Part shown: piece after piece, positions 32,201 through 44,800 of the stretch
Layout: each line of letters starts with the position of its first letter
Position numbering within the stretch: the first letter of the stretch is position 1
Origin: Callorhinus ursinus
Taxonomy: Eukaryota; Chordata; Mammalia; Carnivora; Otariidae
Reading direction: 5' to 3'
Assembly (NCBI RefSeq): GCF_003265705.1
Contig: NW_020313159.1
Location: 1-64,000, forward strand
DNA: 64,000 nucleotides
Position numbers and translations under genes: made by a program
Notes under the pieces: model-generated
Told to the model about the DNA's origin: nothing
The model's input: only the letters and a program-made list of their open reading frames with translations
Databases searched by the model: none

Positions 32201-33694
32201 TACACTTTAAATTGTATATCATATTACTCTCAATAGATCATTCATGCTATTATTTTTAAAAAGCTGTCAGGCAAAGCCCCAACCCGCAATTTTTTCCAGG
32301 CTGGGGGACAAGTGTCTGATGCAACAGCCTCGTGTCTGCCCTTCCACTCTGACCCGCCTCAGTCAGCCCCGCAGGCAGGAGGGTGAGCTTCTCGCAGTGC
32401 AAATCTATTCAGGCCACCCCCGAACACTCTCGCCCACGTCTGCACCTAAAGCATTTCCCTGGTTTCCTGGTGCTCCCAGAATAAAAACGCAGCTGGCGGG
32501 CGGCGGGGGGCGGGGGCTGCAAGCGGTCACACCTGGCCCCTGCCCCTCCCCCGCGCCTGTGTGCTGCGCATGCGCACCCGCGTGCACGCCCCGGCATCCG
32601 GTTCTACCACTTGCTCGCGACCCTTTGTTGCATCAGTCCCTGTGCCATTAATGGGCCGTTTGACGCTTGCATTCCTTGTCTTGGCAACGGGACGGTGAAG
32701 CCTCTGCTCTCCCCGCCCCCAGCTGCCCTCACGAGGGAAAAAGAACGTCCTCTCCAACCCGCTGCCCGTGGGGCTATGGCAGTGTGCAGGTTTGGAGATG
32801 CAGAGCTCCTCCAACTGAGAAGTAGCCAGAACAATGCCGAAGACCTCCCTCACTTTAGGATTTCAAGGTTGAAAACTGCCCCCAAGATTTAGCCACATCA
32901 ATCCCTCGCGGAGTCTGAATCCGCGGCTTCGGAGCAGGGCAACCTCCGCCGTAAGAAAGCCGAGGCAGGCAGGGCTCCGACTGAGTCACGCATATGCCCG
33001 CTGATTTGGGAGGCCACTGACACCGACCTCGCAGTTACGACATGCCAAACCCCTTCTAAGTTACTGAATGGATTTAATTCATTTGGTTCCTGTCAAAATG
33101 GGTTAGAAACAAGGGTCTCTGTCTCCCTCTCCCCAGTGAGTATCAGAGAAATTATTCAACGAGAGGGGAGCATGGGTCCCGGCAGAGCCTGGAGGTGAGG
33201 ACACGTGGAGACAAGCTTTCTCATCCCTGCTCTTGCTTCGCCCTTGCACACGCCCAGGTCCCGGGAGGGGAGGCACCCAGGAAAGCAGCGGTGGGCCAGC
33301 ACCCCAGGCACCTGGCTCCTGAGCCCCAGACCCGCAGGACTGGGGGCTGCCCCCAGGGGACCCTGCCTCCCCTGACGCTTCTCCCCCAGGAACCTAGACA
33401 GTGATCTGCACAGGTGGACAATGCCGCATCTCTCTGCACTGAAGGCTCCCACCTTCCGCCTTTGACGTACTCATTCCCAGAGTGTTGGTAGCCCCTCATG
33501 GGGAGACCTGAGGAGCACCGCAGCCCCCCCATCAAGATGAGAAAGGAGACCACTAGCAGCATCAGACTCTGAGTGAGGGTGTGACAGACCAAGAACCAAG
33601 AACCTGGCAGAGCCACTGAGGGGCAGCAAGAGGGGAGCGGTTTAAGTTCACCACGAAATGAAACAAGGAAGTTACTTTTTAAAACCTCGTTCAT
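32201..33694. other. Unique sequence with a GC-rich NRF1-like patch
   Basis: GC content rises at 32,490-32,600 and includes the palindrome TGCGCATGCGCA (32565-32576), the NRF1 consensus. No first exon is recognised. The rest has no clear gene or repeat. Confidence 0.4.
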
Positions 33695-33835
33695 TTTTAC
33701 AACAGTCCGGTGGGATAGGCACTACCATCCGCCCATTTTGCAGACAGAGAAACTGAGACTCGGCAAGGTTGAGCAAGGTCACCCAGCTAGGAGGCAGGAC
33801 TTGAACCCCAGCCCCAGAGCCCGGGCTGCCGAGAA
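33695..33835 (-). repeat. MIR fragment
   Basis: Antisense MIR order: CCCATTTTGCAGACAGAGAA, CAAGGTCACCCAGCTAGGAG and GGACTTGAACCCCAGCCCCA. Confidence 0.85.
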
Positions 33836-33945
33836 CGCTGAGTTCTGAAATTTTATTTGGTTGTCACTCCTGTCCTTCCCAAAGTTTTTCTTTTCTCTTC
33901 ACCAGTAGGCCGCGAGTACTGCTTGTTTCTGCTTCCCTCCTTCCT

Positions 33946-34395
33946 GTCTGCTATACTAGTTTCCTAGTATAAGTCACCTGGTAACAAAGCGCCACACACC
34001 AGGCAGGCTTAACACAACAGAAATTCAGTCTCGTCCCGGCGCTGGATGTGGGAAATCGAGGCGTAGGCAGGGCTCCTTCCTTCCCTGGGCTCCAGCAGAG
34101 AATCTGTTCCAGAACTCTCCCAGCCCCTCTGGTTCCCGCAAATCTTGTCATTCTTTGGCTTGTACCCGCTTCTTTGTGACTTTCTCCCTGTGCATCCGAA
34201 CTTCCCGCTGGGAAATCCAGGAAAAACCTTTTTTTTTTTTAGTTGAAGTATAACTAACATACAGTCTTATATTCTTTTCAGGTGTAACCGCCTCTTAACT
34301 TGATTACAGCTGCAAAGACCCTCTTTCCAATAAGGTCACATTCTCAGCCTCTAGTAGACACGAATACTTTCATCCCGGGACAGGTGTACTGATAG
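33946..34395 (-). repeat. MLT1-type MaLR LTR with a short insertion
   Basis: Antisense order: CACCTGGTAACAAAGCGCCA, CTCCAGCAGAGAATCTGTTC, TCATTCTTTGGCTTGTACCC, then after a break CTTAACTTGATTACAGCTGC and CAATAAGGTCACATTCTCAG. The break at about 34,230-34,290 contains a poly-T and AGTTGAAGTATAACTAACAT, which resembles a small L1M fragment. Confidence 0.78.
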
Positions 34396-34689
34396 AGGAA
34401 TCATGGAACATCATCCCATGAAGCCAGGCAACCCTAATAAATAATGAGGTGAGCCATTGCACCGTACATGGAGAGATCCAAGGCCTGAGGTTGAGTGAAA
34501 TAAGCAAGTTTCAGAATAATAAGCTGGGATGAAGTTTCCCCGTAAAAGACGCACAGAAAACAACATTAATATTTTCCCTATGGATGTATGAGAAGCAAGC
34601 ACGTCTGAAGAGTCACGCCCTCCAGACAACTACGCTCCCTTCTGTGGCAGGTCGCCAAGAGGCCTCTCTACCGTAAGCTGTACGGTCTC

Positions 34690-34883
34690 AGTCATTAAAT
34701 GAGCACGTATTTGTGTTACGCCGCCGTTACAAAGTGTTTGGGGAGCAGGCGCTGTCTGCTCCTGGGCTGTTCCCCGCGCTGCCGCCCTCCCGCCAGGAGG
34801 GGACGCCGTCCCGTCTCGCGCAGCGCCCGCTCTGCCCGGAAGTCCCGCCCCGACCGGAAGCCGGAGTAGGAGCATCCCGGAGA
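34690..34883 (+). promoter_or_regulatory. NOM1: NOM1 CpG-island promoter and 5' leader
   Basis: Two ETS sites CCGGAAG (34836-34842 and 34854-34860) flank a GC box CCCGCCCCG (34844-34852) just before the NOM1 ATG, a layout common in housekeeping promoters. No TATA box is present. CpG density is high from about 34,720 into exon 1. The exact transcription start is unknown. Confidence 0.65.
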
Positions 34884-35867
34884 ATGGCGGCGTCCGCGAG
34901 CGCTGGAGGGACGCGCCGGCGCGGCTGCCGGGGGCGGGGGCCCGATAGGCCGCAGGGACGCGGGATGCGCCGCGGGCCGGCGGGCGGCACGGATGGGGCC
35001 CTGAGGCGGCTAAAGCTAGCAGTGGAGGAGTTCGTGCAGGCGAGCTCCGAGGGTGAGATCCCCGGCGGCGCCGCGGGGCCCCGGACGGGGGAGCGCGTGC
35101 GGCCCGGCGGGAGGAGAAGCCGCAGGGAGCTGAGGAAGGAGAAGCGGCACCTGAGGAAGGTGCGCCGGCTTCAGAGGACTGCGGGCCCCGCGCAGGGCCC
35201 GGGTCCGGGCGGCGGCGGCGGAGCAGGGGGAGCGAGCGGCCCCCGGGCGGACGGGGCGGCGGCGGCGGCGGGGGAGGGCGGCCGGCCGTCCCCTCGTCGG
35301 GCCCCAGCGCCGCGGGAGGGGCGGCGGCATCCCCAGGCCAAGGGCGCCCGGGCCCGCACCGAGGCCAGCGGCCCCCCCGGGACGACCAGGCCCTCTGCAG
35401 CCGCCGCTGCGGCTCGGAAGCGGGCCCTTCTGGCGGCCAACGAGGAGGAGGACCGGGAGATCCGAAAGCTGGAGCGATGCCTCGGCTTGAGCAAGCGCAG
35501 GAGGAGGGGTGACGGTAGCGCCGTCCCGCCCAGCTTTGCCCGCGATGGGCTCGACTACGTCCTGGGGGCCCTGGAACCTGGAGACGGCAGTGGCTTGTAC
35601 GAAAGCAGCGGTGAGGAGGAGGGGCGGCGTGCCGGACGGGCGCTCCGCGACAGCGGCTCGGAGAGCGGCTCCGAGGGCGAAGCGGAGGAGGAGGAGCGTG
35701 CGGAAGAACCGAGCAAGCCGGGCGCGGCGGCCGGAGCGCGGGTCGGGGAGGAGAGGGAGCGGAAGACCGCGGAAGGCAGAGCCACGCGGGAGAGGAGCAA
35801 AAAGAGAGTCCGTTTTGCAGAGGAAAGGAGTGACCCTTCCTCTGAGGACTCTGACACAGCAGATCAG
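34884..35867 (+). CDS. NOM1: NOM1 exon 1
   Basis: Encodes residues 1-328 and ends GCAGATCAG at a GTATCA donor, phase 0. It contains the RVRF PP1-binding motif and acidic serine clusters. The exon lies in a CpG island. The antisense strand also has a 414-codon frame, a GC-composition shadow. Confidence 0.96.
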
Positions 35868-38800
35868 GTATCATGGGAGCAACCTAGATTCTCCGGGGTT
35901 TTTCCTGAAATAACAAGCGATGGCAGGAGCGGGACAGAAGTGCCCTATTGGTGGATTGGTGATTGTTGAGCCAGGTGTGGGTGAACTGGGTTTTTATGTC
36001 TGTCCTGTTTTTTAATTTACATAATAAACAGTTCAGGGAGAAAACATCTCTAAAGATCTTTTTTTTTCCGTATCATTATTTTTAATGTCCAGCATTTACA
36101 ACACGAGGGCCAGAGCTTTCTCCCCAACTCGAGTTTATAAATTCTCAGTTGGCTTGTGCGGCCAGTAGGGATACTTCTTGTCAAATCTGGCTTCTGGGAA
36201 GACTTCATTCAGGTCCTCAGTGGTCATCTGATCAAATGGAATTACGTTCCTCATCTTCTCCAGCTCTTGTTCATATTCCTCAATCCTGGCCTTTGAGAGG
36301 GACAAAAACTCGGCACAACTGTTCACATCTTCTTTTTCTTCAGCATCCCCCTGAACAGTATATTTATCCTCTGGCACAGGACCCTTCAGGGCATTAAACT
36401 TCTCCAAGTCATCTACCAAACCAGCCTTTGCCACATTGGCCTTGTCGTAAGCCCAGTCGATAGCAGGTGGTTTCTCAGGGGGAGTAGCCAACCTGGAGGT
36501 AAGTGTCTCATTCCAGGACTTCAGGGAGTTAGCAGTGGCCTTCTGGTTTCGGGGTATGATCTCCCCCAAAGCTACCCAGTCAGTGGTTTTTAGAGCCAGT
36601 TTTCGTGCAGCCATCTGGAGGTCCTTCACCGACCCCGGCGGCCTAGGGTCCACAGCAGCAAGAAACGGTCTAAAGATCTTCTTACCCCAGAAAGGTAATG
36701 GCCTCCCCACTGATTGTCCTAAGGTGGTATTTCCTTCATTCCGTGTTTACTGCCTCATTGTCCAAACCTGACTTTGAATGCGCTCCCCCTTCGCTCTGTT
36801 CCCGCCACTGCTGTGTTCCGCAGGGACATCGGCAGCGGCCCCTACTCGGCTCTGCCCTCACCTGGTCCTTCTGTCCAGCTACTCCTGCACTGAATCTCTG
36901 AAACAGAGCTAGTCAACAGCACTCCCTGGGATCAAGCCGTACGTTGAAGATCAAGTTCAAGATCCATGACAGAGCAGTCAAGGCCTTCACGGGCTGGCCT
37001 CTTGCTATTAACGCAGCTTCGCCTCGGCATGCTCCTTACAGGCAGCCTTGTGACTGCACGCACGTCCTTCCTCACTCTCGCCGCACAGCTCTCTGCCCCT
37101 ACGTGGATGTGTTCTGCCTGCTCCGTCTTCCCTCATCTCACTCTTTGTGGTTGTCTGTTCACCGCGACATCTCTGGGAGGCTCCCATCTTAAGTATATGA
37201 ACTAACGGGCTTTCGCCTCCGGCCTGTGCCTTAGCAGCGGGCACTTCTCGAGCAGTGTGTAACTGCTGTCAGTTCCTCTCTTAGAACTTTTGTTTTGGAC
37301 TATTCCTAACTTTTCTTTCACAGCCTGTTGAGGTATAGTTAGTATACAGTTTGAACTAATGGGTATCTCAAGAGCAACAGTTTCTGTGTACATAAATGTG
37401 ATTTCTCCAACTAAGGTTAAACTCCCTAACAGCATGGATCATGCCTTACAGATGTTTGTCTCCTAAAGCCCTCACTCAGGTGCCCAGGGAGGGTTGGTAT
37501 GGTATCAGTGGTAATGATTTGTAGCCTTGCACGTGGATGATGTAGGAAATACTGAGCAACGGATTGATTCTGATTTTGTCACGTATACTTACATGTTAGT
37601 TTTGAACAAGTTTGAAGTTATTTTAGGACACTCTTCCTCCAAAACTGGTGGTGCGTGTAATTGAGGTGTTTGTGTACTGCCGTGCCGGCCATAAATTGAG
37701 CCTGGGCGAGTACAGAGTGGAGAGCTCTGGTGGGCAGCTGCCAGGGGGCGCGGCCAGGTCTGAAGAGTCACAGAGCAGAGAACACGATGAGAACACACTC
37801 TGATAGTCACGGCAGGGGTGACCCGCCCCCCCCACAGGCTGGTGAGGGGAGCCCTCAGGACTCCCCAGGGCACTCGGGAAATTTTTGATGTGGATTAAGT
37901 CACAGTGGTCAGTCAGTAGTTACAACTTCTGCCCGTCCTTGGGACTCTAATACGTAAACATGAACGTAGTAAGCAGAGAAGAGGAACTTGTTCCGTGTAA
38001 AATTTTTGTGACTCTGTCCTTTCAAGCAGAGTCTTTGTGAAAACAACGGCAAGTACATCCCCCCTCACGTGAGGCAAGCTGAGGAAACAGCGGGTGGTCA
38101 GAAGAAGGAGGGTCTGGAGAGACTACAGAAACACGTCAGAGGTCTGATCAACAGGTAACCTCGCCCATTCCCATCCCATGCTGTGCCAAGAGCTCATCTG
38201 TTTTTCTAAAGTTACAGAAACTTTCCCAGGAATTAGACTATAAGTGATGGGGTGGCGGGGCTGTGGTGATTGATCAGCCCCTCTCTGTTCCTGTCCTGCA
38301 GCCAGATCTGTCCCCTGAAAAGCAGGAAGCCCACCTTTTCCATTTGGTATTTTGAACCCTTCAGGTCTGAAAGCCACACAGGTGCCCACATGGTGGTTCT
38401 GAGACGTCCCAGGAACAGGGCTGGCAGGGCCCGTCCTCCCCCTGCAGTGGCACTCCGGCTCAGGAATGTGGTCTGCAGCCCCCTTTGCTCCTTTCTTGTG
38501 GTACCACATGTGTGCGTCCTCTGCAGCAGGAAGCGTCAGGTCCCTGCCCACAGTGAAGACAGGGCCTTCCCAGCACCACGCGGCTTTTCCTTCTAGCCTT
38601 TGTGGTCACACCCAGTCCTTCCCCCCCCCCCCCCGGCCCCCACTGCTTTGTTTTTAATGAAAACAAAACACTGTTTCCGGAGTGCCTGGGTGGCTCAGTC
38701 AGTTGAGCGTCCGACTCTTCATTTCGGCTCAGGTCATGATCTCAGGGTCCTGAGATCGAGCCCCACGTCGGTCTCTGCACTCAGCGGGAGTTTGCTTAAG

Positions 38801-41800
38801 ATGCTGTCTTCCTGGGGCGCCTGGGTGGCTCAGTCAGTTAAGTGCCTACCTTCAGGTCAGGTCCTGATCCCAGGGTGCTGGGATCGAGTCCTGCATCAGG
38901 CTCCTTGCTCAGCAGGAGGCCTGCTTCTCCCTCTACCTCTGCTGCTCCCCTTGCTTATGCTCTCTGTCAAATAAATAAATAAAATATTTAAAAAAAGAGA
39001 AGATACTTTAAAAAAAAAAAGATGCTGTCTTCCTCTCCCTCTGCCCCTCCCCCGCACTCACTCCTGTATACACTTGCAGTCTCTTTCTCTCAAATAAATA
39101 GATCTTTTAAAAAAACTTTTTTAAGATATTTGAGAGAGAGTGCACGTGTGTGCACACAAGTGAGGGAGAAGGGGCAGAGGGAGAGGGAGAAGCAGACTCC
39201 CTGCTGAGCAGGGAGCCTGACGCAGGACTCAATCCCAGGACCCCAGGATCATGACCTGAGCCGAAGGCAGATGCTTAACTGACTGAGCCACCCAACTACC
39301 CCTAAAAAAAATTCAGAAACAAAAACAGAACACTGTACATCCTAGAATTTTACCAAACATGCTATTTGAATGCTCGGTGTCAGCATAGGTGCAGTGATAA
39401 TCTTCCAGGTGCATATCCATCCTTCCCCTCTACCAAGTGGAGCAACCTTTTCTCAGTGTGGGAACTGAAGATTTTTATGCTGGCCACTAACCAAAAAGTG
39501 GGAAAGTGGGACTTTTTCCCAACAGCACATACTGATGTGATGAGTAAGGATGCTTCCCTGCCTCTGCCTGGGAGCCTGGATCGGGATACCAGTGGACTAT
39601 CATCATTGCAGTCTCCGTGGTCTTAAAGAGTCCTTTGTGTGCTTCCCCAGGGCCACATTTCAAGTGGAAAGACAGCAGTTAGGGAACTGCAGGATTCCAG
39701 AGGATTATGTACTATTACGGGCAGTATATGCTGGGTTATTGGGCGAGATAAAAGCTGTTCGTGGGTTAAATGTGAATGTAACATAGGGGGTATTGGTAAT
39801 ATTGATGACTTTCGTTTTTTTAAGTCGACCTAAAACATCATTCCCGATGTGAGGCTCGCTGCTGTTCTGCAGGGTGAGTGAGCCGAGCATGGCCTCCGTA
39901 AGCAGGCAGCTGGAGGAGCTGTACATGGCCCACAGCCGGAAGGACATGAACAACACCCTGACGGGCGCCCTCCTGAGTGCCTGTGCCCCGGACACCGCCA
40001 TGCCCAGCAGGCTGGTGATGGAACACGTGCTCCTGCTCAGCGTTCTTCACCACACGGTCGGGGTTGAGGTAGGGCTCCCTTCCCCTGCGCTGTGCTTCAC
40101 AGTGGGCTCCATGTGGTGGGTCCTGTGTTGTCTGTCACATGAACACTTGATTTTGTGTTTGGGCTATTCTAATGTGCCTTCGTCATTTATTTTTCTCTGG
40201 CCTGACATTTTGGACTTGCCTTCATTTCCCTTGTATTCCAACTCTAACAGGGACTTGTTTCAGATATTCAGAACACAGTGCTCCGGGTGGTCTTACTACC
40301 TGGGTATTCGTGCTGGGTGGAGAGCACTCTTTCATAAGTGAGAAGGCCAGCAGCACGGGAGGGAAACCCGGATTTAATTAAGTGAGGGACACCTGCAACA
40401 GGGCCGGGGCTTGAGGCCGCCTGCGCGCCCTCCAGATGGGCCCGGACCTTCCCTCCCGCGCCCTCCTCTGCGAAGCAGGGCCTTTGTCAGGACTCCGTCA
40501 CGATGCCCGGCCCCAGAGAGGTGCTGCTGAGCGTGTCCTTGTCCCGACTCGTCTTGTGCTCTTTGTCCTCGCTTGGTGGCCCTCTGGGTTAGCGTCAGGG
40601 AGGCTGTGTCGTGCCGGCTCCAGTTCTGATAGAAAGGCTTCTTCTGTCCCCTCATATGGTGAGTCACAGCCGCCCAGCATTGTTTTGTCCCCCGGTGTGG
40701 CCTTTCCCAGGGTTGTTGGAGGAAACCGCTCTCATCACAGGACTTTACACTGCGGCGCGGGAATGAACGGACGATTCGTGAGTAGGGCTTCCTTGTCGCA
40801 GGTGATGTTCATACTCAGAAGAACTCACTGACCCTGTGGGTCTTTCTCTGGGGCAGTATCTTTCATGGTGGTTTTGGTTGCCTTGCTTTCTGATCACCCT
40901 GCCCCCTAGAAAGGACAGCCTGGCCCTTGGGGAGGTGTACACTCTTGTGCCTCCCTTCCACCTGTCCTCACCACTCCCAGCAGGGCTTGGAGGGCAGGTG
41001 GGCAGCCGCACTTCACGCCCACAGCAGAGCCCGGGGGAAGTGTGTGCTGTGCCACGTGGCAGCTACAGAACCCTCTGGAGCTGTTGTCAGCACCCAGGTC
41101 TGCACGCTTTTCCCCTCGTTCTGTTTGTCGTTGCTCCCAGAACTCACTGGAGTCTTGCAGAGCAGGCCTGCGCAGGGCTCACTCTAATGGCCACAGACTT
41201 GCTAGACTCCGTGTCCTCCCTGCCGCTAGAGGTTCTGCCGTGAAAGCGGTGCGCTGTGTGGGGAGACGGAGCCACTGTCACCTGGCAGTCTCTGCGCCAG
41301 TGTCTTCCCGCATAGAGTCGGTTTAGTGGGTTCTACATGTGGCGAGTGTATTCGGGGCCTTGGCCCATAGGAGGCGCTCGGTAGACGGCGGTTAGTCATC
41401 CTAACTTCTGCCTGAAGCGGGAGGAAGTTTTCAGGTTGAAAGTCTCTTCTCCTTACCGCCTGTCCTGCCGCTGCAGGCTTCATCGCTCTCCGCAGACAAC
41501 TTTTGGAACCAGGCTTTCCCATCTTGCAGCAGTCACAGCCTGTGAGGTTTGGAAGGTGCCGATTCCAGGACCTTCTGGGTGTCGGGAGGTGGGGACAGAA
41601 AGACACAGGCCCCGAGTCTTCTGGGCAGCAGGACTCTCCTCCATGACGTCTGTACCAGCTCTTTAGAGAATTTCCCTTCTGAAGCAATTGTTTTTTTCCT
41701 AAGAACTGTCCTCATTTTCACATAAGACTCTGCGAGTCTCTTCTCCTCATTCTGCAGTGTCACCGAGTCACCGGATGCCATTCCTGGTGCCCCGGGAGTG

Positions 41801-44800
41801 CCATGATTCAGTACCATTATTAGAGGGCTTTCCGAGCACGCCCCGTCCTCCCGCCTCACACCGTGTACTTTGTAATCAAGAGGATTCTCACAGGGACAGT
41901 AGTTTGAGTTACAGTAAAAGCTGTAGGCCCTGACTGCCCACAACATGCAGGGATTCCCTGGCCTTGAACACAGGAGGTTATTGGTCCTACTTCTCATTCA
42001 AACCTCTGCTAACGGCGTGAAGGATATCTGAAATGACTCGTTCCGTGGGAAGCCGTTATGGTAGTTAGCTAACAAGGCCCACTAGCACTTCTCCTAGCGG
42101 ATGACGCGCTCCCGGGACCGGTGTCAGTATGCTTCTTGCAGTTCTTTGAGAAAAACATGCTCACGGGAGTTCATGGAAGGAGAGAGTCTAACGAAGCCCG
42201 TGTTGTCAGTTGCTGAACTGCTTCTCAATCGTTTAGAAATAAAAATCAGGTCTGTGCAGTTCTGTGTTAAACTCCCCAAGTCAGAATTAATGTATATTCT
42301 TAAGTAACTTCAGCAACATGAACATTATTCGTATTTTTAAATGTTATCCTAAGTAGGGGCGTCTGGCTCTCTCAGTTGGTGGTGCGTGTGACTCTTGATC
42401 TCAGGGCTGTAAGTTCCAGCACCACGTTGGGTGTGCAGATTACTGAAAAATAACATGTTAAAAAATAGAAGTCATACTAAGTTATATTTAATTTTGAAGA
42501 TACTAACGGGAATCTATAAAGTTTTGACAAATGCTAACGTAATTATTCTACTCAGGTGATTGAAAACATACCTAAATATGTTTTATGCCTGAATTTTTCT
42601 TGCTATCTGCAGAGTTCTGATTTCTCTTCAGGTCATATTTGAGTACAGTATTCTTCCTCGTCCACATTCCAGGTGGTCATTTCGTGGCCGGTGTGCCAAC
42701 GTCCCTCCCTGCCAGCACCGAGCCCCTGCCTCTGTCCCCCTCCAGCTTTAACTTGAGCCGGAGAAATGAGTGTTGTTAATAGCAGTACATTTTTAGAGCC
42801 GTAGATGTGTTCTTGACATTTTTTAATAATTTTATTTTTTTAAGGAACCAGAATGGCTGCTGGCCAAAAATACGACCTTGTTGATGATAAAGACCAGTGG
42901 ATGTACTCAGGGTTTGGGAGCCGCGGCAGAGCCCAGGGTGTCATCATCCACTGTGGCCTTCTCCCACGTGCATAGCACTGTACATTCAGACTTCAGTTTT
43001 TAAAATTCATGCCATGTTGGGGTTTATACCCTACTGTGTGTATATTTTATGTGTCAGCTTTCAACATACATTTTAGTTTGTTGAAAGAGGAAGAAGGATC
43101 CCTGCGAATAGCTGCTAACGTTTGATTTTTACATGTTTGCAGTGATATTTTTTCTGCCTTCTTTGTCCAGGTCGGTGCTCACTTTTTGGAGGCCGTGGTG
43201 AGGAGGTTTGACACCGTCTATAAGAACGGAGGTGAAGGGAAGGAGTGTGAGAACTTGCTCACCATTGTCGCCCATTTGTATAACTTCCACGTGGTACAGG
43301 CTTGCCTGGTCTTCGACATTTTGAAAAAACTTATCGGAACGTTCACAGGAAAAGATATTGAACTGACCCTGTTAATGCTGAAAAACGTGGGCTTTTTGTT
43401 GAGAAAAGATGATGCTTTGTCACTTAAGGAACTGATCGTGGAGGCCCAGGCCAAAGCCAGCGAGGCCAGTGGCAAGTTCCAGGACCAGACCAGGGTACGC
43501 CTGACCTGCTGCCTGAGTGCCTGAGTGCTCACACACTGACCAGAGCTTAAAAATAAGTGTTTGGGGTAAAATCGCATTTAATTTCTCAGTGATCCCCATT
43601 GTTTTCTGCCTCATCGGGTTTTGTGGCTTTATTATCAATCAGTATGTGAATGAACTTTGTTTTTCTGCTAAGAACTCAGGTATTCTGTGAATTTAAGAAT
43701 CAGTTTCTTTAACATTTATCCATTCAAAAAATATTTACTGAGGAGGGCTATGTGGCCTGGGCGTCAGGGATCAGCACTCTTGGATTTTCTGCTCTGCTGC
43801 TTAACAGTGATGGGCCCTGAGTCTTCCAAGCCTTGGTTTCCCCATCGAGGAAGCGGGGGCTGATTGTGGCTCCTACCTTATCTGCCGGTTGAGAGGCATG
43901 GGCGAGCCCTGGGAAGCCCACAAGGGAGAAGGGGATGTCGCTTTAGGAACAAGAGAAATGTTCTGTCGGGAGCCTGCGGGGGAGCAGGGCAGGAGGAACA
44001 GGCAGAGGCTGGCCTCGAGAGGCCTTGTAAACCCTTTCAGGGACTTGGGATTTTAAGAGGCCCTACCTAAAGGGAGCTGAGCAGGTAAATGATGTATGCT
44101 ATTTTCATGGCACTTTACACCAAGAAAAGGGGGAGGTGGGCGGGGCAGGGAGACGCCACCACAGGGGTCTGGCAGGGAGCCTAAGCATAGTAGCAGTGGG
44201 TGTGGGGTTAGGAGCTGGAGGTGACCGGAGGGCGTGGGCTGGAGGGAAGGGCGGTGTGAAGGACAGGAAGGGCCAGGGTTACCCCTGGTGGACAGCAGGA
44301 CACAGTAGGAGGAGACAGACTCAGGAGGGAAGACAGGCCCACTTTGGAAATCCTGAAATGAAGAGGTGCGGTCTCAGGGGCTGGGCAGGCTGGGGAACTG
44401 CTAGCACCCAGTGGGGTGTGGACAGAGCCGCGAGGTTTCAGAGCACCAGCATTCAGCTGTGTTGTTGAGGGGAGGGGAACAGGACGGGGCTTCTGGAGCC
44501 AGGCCCCAGAGCGTCCCAGGGAAGCACTTGTCCCTGGTTGGATGCCCAGATTCCAAGTTTAACACACAAAAGTCAGCAGAGGCAGGATGTAGCCTCTGTT
44601 GCCGGGGCATGGGGGGATGGGGAGTGCCCATAATAGGTTTGGGGTTTCTTTCTGGGGACGATGAAGATGTTCTGAAATTGATCCTGGTACCTGCACACCC
44701 CTGAATATGTGCTCAGTGTACACTTTTAAACAAGTGAGGTTTATGGTGTGTGAATTAGATCTCAATAAATAAGTAGTATTTGGGGAAATCTCAGAGAAGG

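Larger units (their letters stand above)
38675..39321 (+). repeat. CAN-SINE split by two later SINEs
   Basis: The outer SINE starts near GAGTGCCTGGGTGGCTCAG, is interrupted at 38,813, resumes after 39,034 with its CT-rich body and AATAAATAGATC tail, and its tail is interrupted again from 39,107 to 39,303. AAAACAAAACACTGT (38660-38674) and AAAACAGAACACTGT (39322-39336) are its TSD, lying outside both inner elements. Confidence 0.9.

Noticed and set aside
34713..34883. In-frame upstream ATG that would extend NOM1 by 57 residues
   Set aside because: It lies in the promoter upstream of the ETS/GC-box cluster, and the orthologous protein starts at MAAS-like residues at 34,884.
34630..35874. 414-codon minus-strand frame opposite NOM1 exon 1
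   Set aside because: It is the antisense shadow of the GC-rich exon; Pro/Ala/Arg low complexity only.
38621..38634. Poly-C run of 14 bases
   Set aside because: A simple homopolymer, noted only because its length may be a sequencing artefact.
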